A program made the position numbers and the translations under genes. Positions 1-11,500 of a stretch of DNA of 64,000 nucleotides are shown one piece after another. Under the pieces are notes generated by a model. The model was not told where the DNA came from, searched no databases, and saw only the letters and a list, made by a program, of their open reading frames with translations. Numbering within the stretch: position 1 is the first letter of the stretch; the number at the start of each line of letters is the position of its first letter. This stretch comes from Bolinopsis microptera (Eukaryota > Ctenophora > Tentaculata > Lobata > Bolinopsidae), in NCBI RefSeq assembly GCF_026151205.1, contig NC_087076.1, forward strand, positions 12,004,902-12,068,901, read 5' to 3'.

Positions 1-505
1 TCCACAATAACACGTGACATGTCCACAATAACACGTGACATGTCCACAATAACACGTGACATGTCCACAATAACACGTGACATGTCCACAATAACACGTG
101 ACATGTCCACAATAACACGTGACATGTCCACAATAACACGTGACATGTCCACAATAACACGTGACATGTCCACAATAACACGTGATATGTCCACAATAAC
201 ACGTGACATGTCCACAATAACACGTGACACATCCCCAATAACACGTGAAATATCCCCAATAACACGTGACATGTCCACAATAACACGTGACATGTCCACA
301 ATAACACGTGACATGTCCCCAATAACACGTGACATGTCCACAATAACACGGGACATGTCCCCAATAACACGTGACATGTCCACAATAACACGTGACATGT
401 CCACAATAACACGTGACATGTCCACAATAACACGTGACATGTCCACAATAACACGTGACATGTCCACAATAACACGTGAAACATCCACAATAACACGTGA
501 CATGT
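1..505. repeat. 21-bp tandem satellite
   Basis: About 24 head-to-tail copies of a 21-bp unit, consensus TCCACAATAACACGTGACATG, with scattered single-base changes. Every unit carries the palindromic E-box CACGTG and an overlapping ACATGT. Because 21 is a multiple of 3 the array is open in one frame (MSTITRD repeats), but this is a by-product of the period. The array runs off the left edge of the window and stops a few bases before the splice acceptor of the exon at 512. Confidence 0.95.
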
Positions 506-511
506 TCCCAG

Positions 512-718
512 ATAGAGAAGCACCTGTGTGAGGAGGAGGATATGTACGAGAGAGTGGGTTCCACCTACTGCCACTCCATCCTGTCCCAGGTAACCGAGTA
601 CCAGGGTCTCATGAAGTCCTGTTACCCGGACAGTGGGGTTCAGTTCGAGTTCAGAGAGGAGGACATCAGGAGGTTGTTCGATGTTAGGATTAGTCAGAAG
701 AAGGGGAGCAGTGTGTAG
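512..718 (+). CDS. 3'-terminal coding exon of an unrecognised gene
   Basis: An open frame of 68 codons plus TAG follows a good acceptor (GTTCCCAG at 504-511). It reads IEKHLCEEEDMYERV and ends FDVRISQKKGSSV; it is charged and ordinary in composition, unlike the satellite before it. No domain is recognised. An AATAAA follows at 916-921, so this looks like the last exon of a gene whose upstream exons lie left of the window. The satellite ends almost at the acceptor, so the polypyrimidine tract and branch point must lie in or be replaced by repeat sequence. It could also be a chance frame, but the acceptor, composition and poly(A) signal together favour a real exon. Confidence 0.5.
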   Translation: MEKHLCEEEDMYERVGSTYCHSILSQVTEYQGLMKSCYPDSGVQFEFREEDIRRLFDVRISQKKGSSV

Positions 719-795
719 GTGTAGGTGCAGTGTGTAGGTGAGCAGTTAGTGAGACTCAACTCCTTCAACAAAGTGTCAAGGTACTGTTCGTCATG

Positions 796-862
796 TGGTC
801 ACGTGGTTACGTGGTTACGTGGTTACGTGGTTACGTGGTCACGTGGTTACGTGGTCACGTGT
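796..862. repeat. 8-bp tandem repeat (GTGGTTAC)n
   Basis: About eight copies of GTGGTTAC/GTGGTCAC in the putative 3' UTR after the exon at 512-718. The variant GTGGTCAC copies create CACGTG E-boxes, as in the satellite at the left edge. Confidence 0.85.
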
Positions 863-915
863 TACTCATCCAGGTAGCTGGAGACGAGGATCCTCTTTCT
901 ACCGGGTAAATTCTT

Positions 916-921
916 AATAAA
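916..921 (+). terminator. AATAAA polyadenylation signal
   Basis: Canonical AATAAA about 200 bp after the stop codon at 716-718; plausible 3' end for the partial gene at the left edge. Confidence 0.45.
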
Positions 922-929
922 GCGGGGGT

Positions 930-1480
930 TTGAGTATTGTGAGCAGCACTTTATCAACAGTTTCAAACATTTTCCAGCAACGGATACTTCTTTTTAACAG
1001 TTGAACTTTTGAAGCATTTTACTAGTTGTTTGCATGATATTAGTTTTAAAATAAAGCAGATTTTAAGCATTGTGAAATTGTTAGCATGGCACCTCAGAAT
1101 GCCATTTTACTAGGAATTAAGATGTGTTGATAATTACAATAATTAAATGGGGAAATTATATTTCATCATAACAATATTTTGAAGAATTCATGTCTCATGA
1201 CCTTAATTCAAAACTTTCATATTTTATTCTTTTAAACCTCAGATTTATCAGAAAATTGTATTTTTGTTATAATTTTATTCATGATTTAGACGTGAAACAT
1301 ATGATATTATTTTTGTATTGTATTTTAATGTCTGTGATAAATGTAATTGTACATGTTTCCTCTTTTTGATTCGTTGATCTAACCGTTTTTGTGACTTTTA
1401 CTCGCAAACTACATCGAAAATTTAAGCAATGCATCTCCTTTTATCTGATTGTATCCACAATTTGAAGCTCTTTAAAACCT
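930..1480. other. AT-rich intergenic sequence
   Basis: No open frame, repeat array or recognisable element seen on either strand. Confidence 0.6.
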
Positions 1481-1500
1481 GATAATTTGTTGGGCACCCA

Positions 1501-1618
1501 AACCACCCCACCCCACCCACCCAACCCCACCCCACCCCACCCCACCCAACCCCACCCCACCCCACCCACCCAACCCCACCCCACCCCACCCCACCCCACC
1601 CCACCCCACCCCACCCCA
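1501..1618. repeat. (CCCAC)n microsatellite
   Basis: About 23 pentamers of CCCAC with a few 4-bp slips. The strand is purely C/A, so both strands give spurious open frames (PHPT... and WGGVG...). Confidence 0.95.
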
Positions 1619-1694
1619 GCAAAACCTGCTCATAATCATGATAATGTTTACACTTCTGCTCAAGTGGTTATCTCCATTGACCTTAGTTTCCTTT

Positions 1695-2346
1695 TTCAGA
1701 TTGAATGGCTGTATTCATTTAGCGAAGTTTTCTGAAAAGAAACACCAAGAGATGTCAAGGGATCTCTCTTGGTCCCCTCACATACGAGCCATTGCTGATA
1801 AAGCTCGCCAAAAAGCATCATGGGTTCTCAGTGTATTTCACACACGATCTCACTCTATCATGCTGACGCTATACAAGTCAATGGTTCGAAGTCTGATTGA
1901 ATACTGCCGTCCACAGATATGGCATCCCTCAAAAATCAGCGTTATCCTTGAGAACTGGAGAGTGTACAGAAAGTATTCACCGCCAGAATATCAGGACTGC
2001 GCGATCTCCACTACTGGGATCGCCTGGTCTATCTATCTCTGATGTCTCTTCAACGAAGGCGGGAGCGATTCATCATTCTCCATTATATGTGGAACCAGTT
2101 CAACAGCAAATCTCACCTTGTTTGACAACTCATTTGCAGTTCAGGGACCTAAATTGTGGAATGCAATCCCCTCCATCTGAATGTCATTGAAGATCTAAAG
2201 CTATTCAAAGATAAGCTCACAAAGTTTATGTTGTCTCTCCCTGATAAGCCGCCGATCAGGGGATATACTCCTCCAAATACGAACTCTCTGCTGTGCTGGC
2301 GCAACGAGCGAGACTTTCCTTCGCTATGGGGTGGTCAGAAGATGTG
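1695..2346 (+). mobile_element. LINE reverse-transcriptase 3' remnant
   Basis: Decayed C-terminal part of a non-LTR retrotransposon ORF2. Pieces in different frames match the region after the RT catalytic core: DLSWSPHIRAIADKARQKA, then LYKSMVRSLIEYC, then RRRERFII, then DKLTKFMLSLPDKPPIRGYT. The frame changes at least three times, so it is dead. Sequence order and motifs parallel the elements at 2.75-3.33 kb and 54.8-56.0 kb on the other strand, but it is a clearly diverged copy. Jockey/CR1-like is the likely group. Confidence 0.8.
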
Positions 2347-2749
2347 ATGGCACCGTAAAGTTTTGACGAAACTCAAGTAGGTGAGACCTTGTTAATAGTG
2401 CTAATGTAGGCTTGTTAGCTTGTTAGCAAGAGAGTGGTGGAATATTCTCTTAGGAATTCAGAAAATGTAACCTGAACAAACTTCTCCTTGTCTGGTCAGT
2501 GCAGAACTGCTGTTAAATAAATCCTCTATGAGGAAAATAAGTGAACAAATAGCACAAGTTTCACAGTTTCATCGAAGCAGGATTTGGATTAGTCTTAACA
2601 GTTAATATTTAACTGGATCCGATCTGTTTCATCAAATACCTGATCGAGTTTCATTTGCTGAATGTTTTAATTTGCCTTGATTTGACCAGTAAAATGAACA
2701 TTTTATTTAGATTTATGCAGAATAGTTTGAGTACTTTGAGTACTTTGAG

Positions 2750-3330
2750 TAGGTTTGGCTGGGATCTCTTCAGGACAACGGTATCAAGTACGTCCTCCTA
2801 TGACTCCACTGGGGTCTTTTTGTAAGTACCATTCCAAGAGTGAGTTGTTGTTAGTAGAGGTGTATTCTTTAGTCGGAGGCGTGTCGGCGAATTCTTTAAG
2901 GAATTTAGCCAGTGACGATTTTAACGGGTCCAAAGTAGTGATGGAATTTATTTCTTTGGGAAGAAGATTCCACAGCTGTGCCGCTTTCACTCCAAACGAG
3001 TTTTCATAGTGAGTTGCCACAGAGCGCTGTGATTTGTTGTTCAGTGCCGGTACAGTGGCTTTTATTCCATGTCGGGGGTTGTTTTTGAACAGTATGACAA
3101 TATCATTTGGGGCCAGGCCATTGAGAATTTTCCATGTTTGGATAAAGATGTACCTTTCTCGACGTCTCTGCAATGATATGATATTGAGTTTCGTGAGACG
3201 TTCCCAGTAGTCTAAACCACTGCATCCGTTAATGCGTCGGGTATATTGTCGTTGAACGTTTTCTATAGCCTCTATGTCCATGGTCTTGGCTGCATCCCAG
3301 ACAGGGCAGCAATATTCTATCAAATATTTT
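2750..3330 (-). mobile_element. LINE reverse-transcriptase 3' remnant
   Basis: Minus-strand frame of about 180 codons ending at 2784. It starts in the sequence LIEYCCPVWDAAKTMDIEAI and continues through RRINGCSGLDYWERLTKLN, RRRERYIFIQTWKILNG and NSFGVKAAQLWNLLPKEIN, all typical of the ORF2 C-terminus in Jockey/CR1-like LINEs. It is 5'-truncated at an AT-rich repeat (3318-3402). This copy keeps an unbroken frame over its whole length, so it is younger than the remnant at 1.7-2.3 kb. Confidence 0.85.
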
Positions 3331-3402
3331 ATCAAATATTTTATCAAATAATTTATCAAATATTTTATCAAATAATTTATCTAATATTTTATCAAATATT
3401 TC
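3318..3402. repeat. 12-bp AT-rich tandem repeat
   Basis: About seven copies of ATTTTATCAAAT-like 12-mers at the broken 5' end of the minus-strand LINE remnant. Confidence 0.8.
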
Positions 3403-4312
3403 GGATTGTTTCTCCATGATTACTGGCATTTTTTTAAAATTGTAGTACATCTGTTGAATGTTAAAAACGACCCTTTTTAATCAGGTTATTATAAAAGTGG
3501 GCATTATAAAAGTAGACATTTATAAAAGTGTTATATTACAATTAAAGTGTATTTAATTTATAACCCGGTTTTATATTTTATATATTAAATCTTCATTTAA
3601 CATTTATTTAATTTTACTAAACATTCTAAATTCTATTACAATTTTACAACAATCTGTCGAATCGACTATATTATATACAGTACTAGAAACCCGCTAGTCG
3701 AAAGCTTTGTTCGAGGAAATTTTAAAAATCAGTTATGTTTTAATTTCTCTTCATCATACAGCTCTGTTATACAGTAGACATAATGGAATTTATTTAACAA
3801 TGGCGACAGCGTTGTTAGTATTCGGATTCCCAAAACGATACTTTTTACCGCATCAAAAAATACCAATCACAACCAAAGTTATGAATATAAGTCATAGCGT
3901 GAGCGTAAATGTGAGCTAGTTTTGAAATTATGACGTAGCATACAGCATAACAACGCGCGTTGTTAAGATGTTCTTGCTCGCGCACGTGCATTTTAACGTT
4001 GCTACGCAACAGCGCAGTAAACCTTTGCTAAAATAACGACATTATTCTAACGGTTATTTTACCTCACTTCCGACGTTAATTATAAAAAATCTAAAGCCTA
4101 AATCAAAATTCTAAGAATGCTATAGCCTATTCCTATCCTTTTTCTACAACCCTGCTAAAAATGGCGAGGTTTCAACTCCATTTGCGAGCTGGGTTTGGCA
4201 TCACCAGAGGATCATTTTGAGGTCGATTTTCGGTGTTTTTTCTTCTATGTCCCCGTTGCCGGGGAAATTTCGTCAAGTTTAAAATATAATATAGATATAT
4301 AGATATATATTA
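3403..4312. other. AT-rich intergenic sequence
   Basis: No gene seen. Around 3680 the string TACTAGAAACCCG resembles the reverse complement of the ends of the direct repeats at 4313 and 5632, so part of this stretch may be an older inverted copy of that repeat. Confidence 0.4.
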
Positions 4313-4627
4313 TCTCTACTATAATTCAAAGAATTGTTTCTGTATGTCTGTACGACCGCCCACGTGCAAATTAGGCGAGAAATAGGAATTTAGGTAACAA
4401 CCAAAACGTTCCATAGCAACGGTGTTTTAATGCACACATGCACGTGCAAAGATTGTTTTAACGTCATTTTGATCGGTTTTGTGGTAATTACGTTGTGTTC
4501 AGTGCGAGCTACATTTTTATCGGCTGTATCTTCGGTGGGGATGAATACTTTTTGAAACGATTTGAACTTACTTCCAAAGAATACTATTAGGTTCCTCCCT
4601 GTTACCACGGGTTTTCTAGTCATATAT
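4313..4627. repeat. ~310-bp dispersed repeat, left copy
   Basis: Direct repeat partner of 5632-5945. Shared blocks include CTACTATAATTCA at the start, CGACCGCCCACGTGCAAATT, TTGTTTTAACGTCATTTTGAT and ACCACGGGTTTTCTAGT at the end. The two copies bracket the broken discoidin-like exon at 4746-5239. Confidence 0.8.
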
Positions 4628-4745
4628 AAAAATACGTTTGACCAACATAAAAGTATTCATAATAAATATAAGTAATATAAGTACTAAATTCTCCGAATTT
4701 GTATCAAATAGGTAAATGTGCAGTATTTTAATTGTGATACTTCAG

Positions 4746-5239
4746 GTCTAAAGCTAAAGTCGGCAGTCGCAGAGTTAACCCCCACAAAGGTTACACAAGG
4801 AGAAACACTTATTGGCAACGAGGAAAAATTTGCAGCAACACATGCAATCGATAAAGACCTCTCAACTATGGCAGCTACAAAGGCTGATAACGGAGCAGGC
4901 TGGATAAAGTTAGAGTTTGATGGAACCTACTTTATCCACAAGGTCCTTATCTACCACCAATTTTAAACCAACTGGTACCAAAACCGTCCTGAAAGTCAAT
5001 GGTGTGCAGAGAATGAAGCTCAGTTTAAGATGTGTGTGGATGATCATAACGAAGTAGATGTGTCAGTGTACCAAGGAGAGGTAAAACAGAGCTCCTGCGG
5101 GACACTTCAACTAACATACGGACTAGAGCAGGCAGACCAGATCTACACACTGATCTGTGACACTGACGGGGACACTGTAAAGCTCAGCAAGAGTATAGGG
5201 AACATAAATGTAGCTGAAGTTGTTGTAACAGGTGAATAA
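4746..5239 (+). pseudogene. Discoidin / F5/8-type C-like exon with in-frame stop
   Basis: One frame runs from a possible acceptor (TACTTCAG) at 4738-4745 to TAA at 5237-5239 and is broken only by TAA at 4964-4966. Before the stop it reads ATHAIDKDLSTMAATKAD and GWIKLEFDGTYFIHKVLIY, the pattern of the first strands of a galactose-binding-like (discoidin) fold; after it come paired cysteines (CGTLQL, YTLICDTDGD) and VAEVVVTGE. AATAAA overlaps the stop. Because the frame does not shift, either this is a recent pseudogene, the stop is a sequence error, or the stop lies in an unrecognised intron. It sits between two ~310-bp direct repeats. It is related in fold, not closely in sequence, to the discoidin copy at 21.5-22.3 kb. 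No upstream signal-peptide exon was found. Confidence 0.6.
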
Positions 5240-5365
5240 ATTCAGCTATTTGTTTCCATTAGAATCTGTCTTCACTGAGTCTATTCAGAAACAATGAAAA
5301 ATTTGAATAAAAGAACTATCAAATCATGAGACTCAAAAACACTACACGAATCCACCAGGTGAATT
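5240..5365. repeat. Dispersed repeat, copy 1
   Basis: Shares TCCATTAGAATCTGTCTTCA and following bases with 60960-61050 (same strand), and its second half, ACACTACACGAATCCACCAG, with the reverse complement of 60225-60330. Starts right at the end of the discoidin-like exon. Confidence 0.7.
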
Positions 5366-5631
5366 GTATTAAAGAGAAACAAATTTGACCAAAACCCATA
5401 ATCATGGGTAGAGTGGACCGCTGCCAATGTCTCTCTTTTCCAACGAAAAGGAAATGATATTAATTTGATTGACCGCGTCTGCAAAATATGCAAGATGATA
5501 CGAGAATGAAATCGGTCGCTCTATTTTCTCATTCATTCACGGCTTACGAATTGTAATAAGTTTCGATTAATTAAATCAATCACATGCTGTAAAAATCTCT
5601 TTGGGTTGCGTTCGGGTCGACACCTAGTTTC

Positions 5632-5945
5632 TACTATAATTCAGAGAATTCCCTTTGTACACTGTACGTACGACCGCCCACGTGCAAATTAGATGAAAAA
5701 TATGAATTTGCTTAGTAACTGCATGGTAACGAGGGTTATTAAGTTATTACACGCACGTGCACGTGCAATGATTGTTTTAACGTCATTTTGATTGGTTTTG
5801 TTGATAATACAATTTGTTTAGTACGAGCAACATTTTAATTGGCTGTATCTTCAGTTGTGTAGGATAATTTTTGACGCAATTTAAACTTACTAACAAAAAA
5901 TTCTATTAGCTTTCTCCCTGTGACCACGGGTTTTCTAGTATATAT
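5632..5945. repeat. ~310-bp dispersed repeat, right copy
   Basis: Direct repeat partner of 4313-4627, with the same order of shared blocks and ending in ACCACGGGTTTTCTAGT. Confidence 0.8.
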
Positions 5946-6203
5946 ATATTTTCCAGATTTTTCTTCAGTGCATTGGCTAAGTGTGTTATAAATGCTAGAA
6001 TTTATTCATTTATTTTATTGTTGTTTAATGTAATCTAAGTTTAAACGCCAATATTATTCGTCTCAATAATCCTACCTATATATTGAATATTACTGAATAT
6101 AATAGCATGATGTATAATTAGCTTCATCATCCTTCATGAATATATTGAATACGATTAAATTTAATTATCTAGGATAGCACAGAAGAAAACTGGTGGCTGA
6201 GAG

Positions 6204-7022
6204 ATGTTTCGAGCTCTCAGCATTACACAATGTACCTCCAGGATTCTACTACAACCAACCAGAAACTTGTCTGATACTTCTAAACTAATCGTGTTTGACA
6301 AGGATGGCACATTACTTTCATTCGACAAACCATGGTTGGCATGGTGCCAACGCTTAAAAGCTGGGTTAGCAGAGGCATCTGCTTTGGCAGTAGAACGAGA
6401 CATTAGCAAGATTTTAAAAAACATGGGTGTTGACCTAAATAACGGTAAGATTGGTTTAGGAACGTTTGCGGAATGCAGCCAACGAGAGGTACGCAAGGAA
6501 CTAACAGAAGGGTTTAACGCAACTCTACAACGCATCAGTGAGGACACCGACCTGAAAAACAATATCATAGACTCGTGTAGACGTGAGGGAGATGGTAAAT
6601 TCCCCTTGACTGACGTGCGGGGTTTATTTGAGGGTCTGAAAGAGAGAGACTATTCTATTGTACTGGCTACAGCAGACTGTGACAAAGGAGTGGACATGTT
6701 TATGGACGATAACTCCATCAGGGAGCAGGTAGACTTTGTAATGTGTGCCACCAACTACGAGGAGTTCCCACCTAAACCGAACAAGCTGTCAGCAGAGAAG
6801 CTGTGTGCTCAGTTTGCAGTGGAGAGTAAGAACGTGGTGATGGTGGGAGACACGCCCACAGACATGCAGTTTGGGGTGAACGGAGGGTATGGGCTGGTGG
6901 TGGGGGTTACTACGGGGGTCGGGTCTGCGGAGGATCTGGACAGTGCTGGAGCACATGTTGTGTTGGGGGATCTGTCTGAGCTTATCCATGTTTTGGAAGA
7001 GTTTCATGTCGAGAACTCCTAA
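6204..7022 (+). CDS. HAD-family phosphatase, probably mitochondrial
   Basis: Single-exon gene of 272 aa. All four haloacid-dehalogenase motifs are visible: motif I VFDKDGTLLSF near residues 30-40 (nucleophile D32 and acid/base D34), motif II LATADCDKG near 152-160, the motif III lysine in PPKPNK near 190-195, and motif IV MVGDTPTDMQFG near 215-225. The inserted helical cap after motif I points to the phosphoglycolate phosphatase-like subgroup, with a small phosphorylated metabolite as the likely substrate; the exact one cannot be told. The N-terminus, MFRALSITQCTSRILLQPTR, has R and S but no acidic residues, as in a mitochondrial targeting peptide. The chosen ATG is the first in frame and puts motif I at the usual distance. 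AATAAA signals lie at 7223 and near 7379. Lack of introns is unlike the other long genes here and may mean a retrocopy origin. Confidence 0.88.
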   Translation: MFRALSITQCTSRILLQPTRNLSDTSKLIVFDKDGTLLSFDKPWLAWCQRLKAGLAEASALAVERDISKILKNMGVDLNNGKIGLGTFAECSQREVRKELTEGFNATLQRISEDTDLKNNIIDSCRREGDGKFPLTDVRGLFEGLKERDYSIVLATADCDKGVDMFMDDNSIREQVDFVMCATNYEEFPPKPNKLSAEKLCAQFAVESKNVVMVGDTPTDMQFGVNGGYGLVVGVTTGVGSAEDLDSAGAHVVLGDLSELIHVLEEFHVENS

Positions 7023-7029
7023 ACAGTGT

Positions 7030-8527
7030 GGACACTATTATTCGTTTGTCAAAATGGTGAGCAGAGATTGTTCTGATTCATGAACCATTCAGAGTTTTCA
7101 GATTTGTTGTGATGACCGCCTTTTTACATTATCACAGGTTAGGTACATTATAATATTATGATGTTTGTATTAGTATGATGTTGATAGAACATGTAAAACT
7201 TAATTAAAAACTTAATTTTATAAATAAAAACCATATGAAATATAATTATAAGGTTTGTAATTTGGATTAGTTTAAATCTTGTTACGAGATGTTACAGATT
7301 TGCTGTCTACCCCGTGACATAGTAATTTATTATATAGCTACTTGGTCTGATGTATAAAAATGCTGATTTGATTTGTAAAATAAATACATTTTATTATATT
7401 TTAACCGTGGACACACCACGCACGACTTTCTCTACAATGTAGTTGTACCATGATAATTATCTCGTATAATGATAATTGTAAATAACGTTAAAATCTGAAA
7501 TTTTTAATGGATATCAGCATCTTAAACAAAATTTATATGCCAATTAAAGATGTACGCCGCGTATTTAAAACCATAGAGGGGTCCAAATTCGCAAAATGCT
7601 GGTTGCTATGCGTGTAATTAAATAACACATGATTGGTGTGCAGCAAAACAGACGCCTCCTACACACAGAGTTATAGGTGAGTGGTCTATATTGCAAAGGA
7701 GCAGACTTATTCCATCCCCCTAGCGCCATATATGCAATCTTTTCGCCAACCGGCAATGGTGGGGAACAAAATTATTATTTTCTTACATATTGTATTGGTC
7801 GTTAAAAAAACGACTACCCCAAACCAACGATCTACTAAGTGACCGTCTGTGTCTTGACATTAAAGGGGGCAGGTGCAGGGGCAGGGGGGGGGGGGGTGTC
7901 TTCACGAAAATTTACTCGAAATTGACTTTTTAGTTATTCTTAATAGAAGGGAGTAATATCTATCAGCTGTTTTTGATCCCATCGATATGATGTTCCTTAC
8001 CGAATTTATTGCTGGTCTAAGGTCAGCGCTTACGATAGTTCTGTTGAAAATGGTGACCTATCTGTATGTAAATCTTAATTAAAAATGGAAGTCTCAGCAA
8101 TTTCAAAACATTTTTTGTTGTTGTTGGGGACCGGCCCGAAGTACCAGCCCAATGTTTACTCAAAAATATATATAATAAGTGTTATTAATTCAAAGTCAAA
8201 AACTCACACAAGATAAGATATTATTGAAACAATTAAAATGGAGCTTATCGAACAAAACACAGATAAATTTGCCTTTAGTAAAGTTGAAATTATCATATAA
8301 ATGCACTTTTGGAGTTGTTAGGTTGTTAGAGTGGAAACAGGTGCATAGCTACAGCTAGCTAGAAATTCCAAAATGTTGTTTTTACGACTGTTATCAGTCG
8401 CATAGCATCATGCTATTAATTATTTTATAATTAATAATTCAATAACCTCACTATTCTGTAGGTTACCCTGTATGACAGTAGTTATGTAGTGACTCTATAG
8501 TAGTAGTCTATTGGGTGTTTGGTTGTC
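7030..8527. other. Intergenic region between phosphatase and NRAMP genes
   Basis: AT-rich, with the phosphatase 3' UTR (AATAAA at 7223 and ~7379) and a G-rich run with 12 consecutive Gs near 7886-7897. No other gene or element seen. The NRAMP promoter must lie toward the right end; no TATA box stands out. Confidence 0.5.
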
Positions 8528-11500
8528 ATGGTGACACGGACACGCCCTTCAGACGTTGAAAGGCTCCTCCCTGATGATTCAGACAGTGATTACGGTAATT
8601 TAGATAATTACTTGATAATTACTTAATTTAGATATATACACTCACTCATTGTCTTGATACAATTACACAATTACACAATGATTCTTCCTTAATCCTATTT
8701 ACATAAGATACGCCATATTATTATTTAGCGCTCATTAAAGTTGTGATTTACCTTACTCGGGATTATTATGACCGGGATAAAGTGGCGGGTTTAGGGTAAT
8801 TTCACCATATTTTTCCCGAACCACATTTTCACCGGTCGTTAATAAACCCGCCGACTCAGCTTTTAGGGTTCCCAAGGGGTATGGGTGCTCATATTTTAAT
8901 CGTTGTCTTATATTCACTAAAGAAGCCTATTGGAACACTTGTTGTAGGTTTTTCGACTTCATTTGGCTAAAATTGCAAAAAATTCACCTTTTTGCCCAAT
9001 TCTTGTCATATATCCTTATTGTCAAAGTTGATTTAAATAGGCCAATTTTTAATTTCTTAGGTATTGACTATCTCTACATAATGAAATAGGACTCAAAGTA
9101 AAAGTAAAAGTTAAATTAAAACTTGAATTAATTAAAACTGTCAATAACATGAATCAGTTTCATCAGTCATTTATTCATAATTCTAAACAATGTGAACGAT
9201 GCATTCTTTCGAAGATTTTCTACAAATTGAGGCATAATGGTTATTTGATACACTACTTTCAACAATTATTGATAATTCGACTTGTTTCACAAGTTTTAGC
9301 AATGCGAAAATTTCTAAACTTGCTTATCTCTAATAAGGAAATTTACATCTGAGACCAAATTTTTGAATCTAAAATTGAAAGGTTGGACACCGGTAAAATG
9401 GCGACCGGGAAAATGTGGTGGGTTTTGAGCAATTTCGCCATATTTTTCCCGAACCATATTTTAACCGGTCGTTAATAAACCCGTCGTAATAATCCCGAGT
9501 AAGGTATATCTATAATTCGATGTATTGGGTCCAATTAATTGCAGACATAGTTGACTATTATGTGTTTATCGTGTTTGGGTGCTCATCTTATTTGACAGAT
9601 GGGGGCGATATTTTGAACGATTCTATTTAATATTCATTGACACTTAAAATAGTGTCTCTTTCACAGAATCAGACATACCCCCGGTAACAAGTACAGAGGA
9701 TGAGTTCACAACTTACTTCACATCTGAGAAAGTAACCATACCTGATGAGGGGGTGAGTAATTAAGTAATTATGTAATTAATAATTAAGTTAATTATGTAA
9801 TTAATAATTAATTTAAATTGTGTTTTACTTAGTTAATAGATATATTTGTTATTATTTTTATTCCGTTAGTTCCAGTACAGAAAGACCGTACTATGTATCT
9901 CCTCGATAATATGTGTTCACTTATCTACACATTTAACTTCACGATACACTCTGAATAAAACCTTCATAAAAATTTGTTTAAAAACAAATTTCTAGTTGGC
10001 ATACAACAGTTGATTTATGTTTTATCAGCAGTAACGTCGGCCGTTTCAAATACTATAACTTTTTTAGTGGCCACAAGTGATTGTACAGCTTGTATAGCCT
10101 CACAATAGAAGCTAACATCTTAATTACTACAAATCATACAATTGTTATGAAAGTTACACTCATCCAATAAATAAATGGTCGATTTATTTATAACTTGAAA
10201 GATGTTATGTGAGCGTATTAGTATTAGTACAAAGTATTGCCTTTGCACTACAATACACTACAGTACACTACAATACACTATAATACACTATAATACACTA
10301 TAATACACTACAGTTCACTATAATACACTAATATTTACTACAATACACTACAATACACTACAATACACTACAATACACTACAATACACTACAATACACTA
10401 CAATACACTACAATACACTACAATACACTACAATACACTACAATACACTACAATACACTACAATACACTACAATACACTACAATACACTACAATACACTA
10501 CAATACACTACAATACACTACAATACACTATAATGCACTAATATTTACAGGACCCTGCTAAATTCAGCTGGAGCAAATTGTGGGCCTTCACAGGGCCAGG
10601 ATTTCTCATGAGTATAGCCTACCTGGACCCGGGGAATGTTGAGAGTGATTTACAAGCGGGGGCTGCTTCTGAGTACAAGGTAAGCTTATCGCCTTATCAG
10701 TTGTAGTCCAATTAGAGGTATTGCAGGGATTTCAACAACTTGAGGTTTTTTTAACCAACCTATTAGATGCTGATTTGAAATTTTGCTTTCGTTATTTTGG
10801 GCACGATATTGAATCGTTATCAATTAAATTTACGCATATGGTCCGAATATTGTACCCAATAATATAGTGGCTCTATCTTTCAGTTGTTGTGGGTGCTGCT
10901 CTTGTCAACTTTCGTTGGACTCTTACTGCAGGTTTGATCTTGATAAATTCTCTTTTAGTACATGTAATTTATTTCTCGTATTCCTAGTTAGACGATTTGT
11001 CGGTACATGAGTACATCATAAGGTCTGTTTTGTAAAACATACCTGTTTCAGAGGCTAGCAGCCAGATTGGGAGTTGTTACCGGTAAGCTATGATTAGCTT
11101 TGCCACTAAACGCTGTAGTTATTGCAAATGTTTGTGCGATTGTCAATTGTCATGTCTTCGAAGCCTCTTGTTGACCTCGTGGCGATGCTAGTGGCAGTCA
11201 ATCACTGCGCGCGCGAACTTCGTATGACATGCGCGCATGTTATAAAGAAGTTTCAGCAGTTTGGTCACGACCAAACTTTTCGATCATAACATACGTCAAC
11301 AATATTATATTTGTAAACAACAAAAAGATCCAAATAGTCACGAACGTGATCTAATCATGGACAGGGCACAATGCAATTAATCATATCCTCACCCTCGTGT
11401 AGGTAAACACCTAGCGGAAGTGTGCCGTGACGAGTACCCAAGAAAACCTCGCATTCTGCTTTGGATTATGGTAGAAATCGCCATAATCGGGAGTGACATG

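Noticed and set aside
19-531. 170-aa protein of MSTITRD repeats
   Set aside because: Result of a 21-bp satellite with no stop in one frame; no gene-like flanks.
5281-5493. Minus-strand frame similar to one at 60157-60384 (LVDSCSVxESHDLIVL)
   Set aside because: Similarity comes from a dispersed repeat shared by the two places; no other sign of coding.
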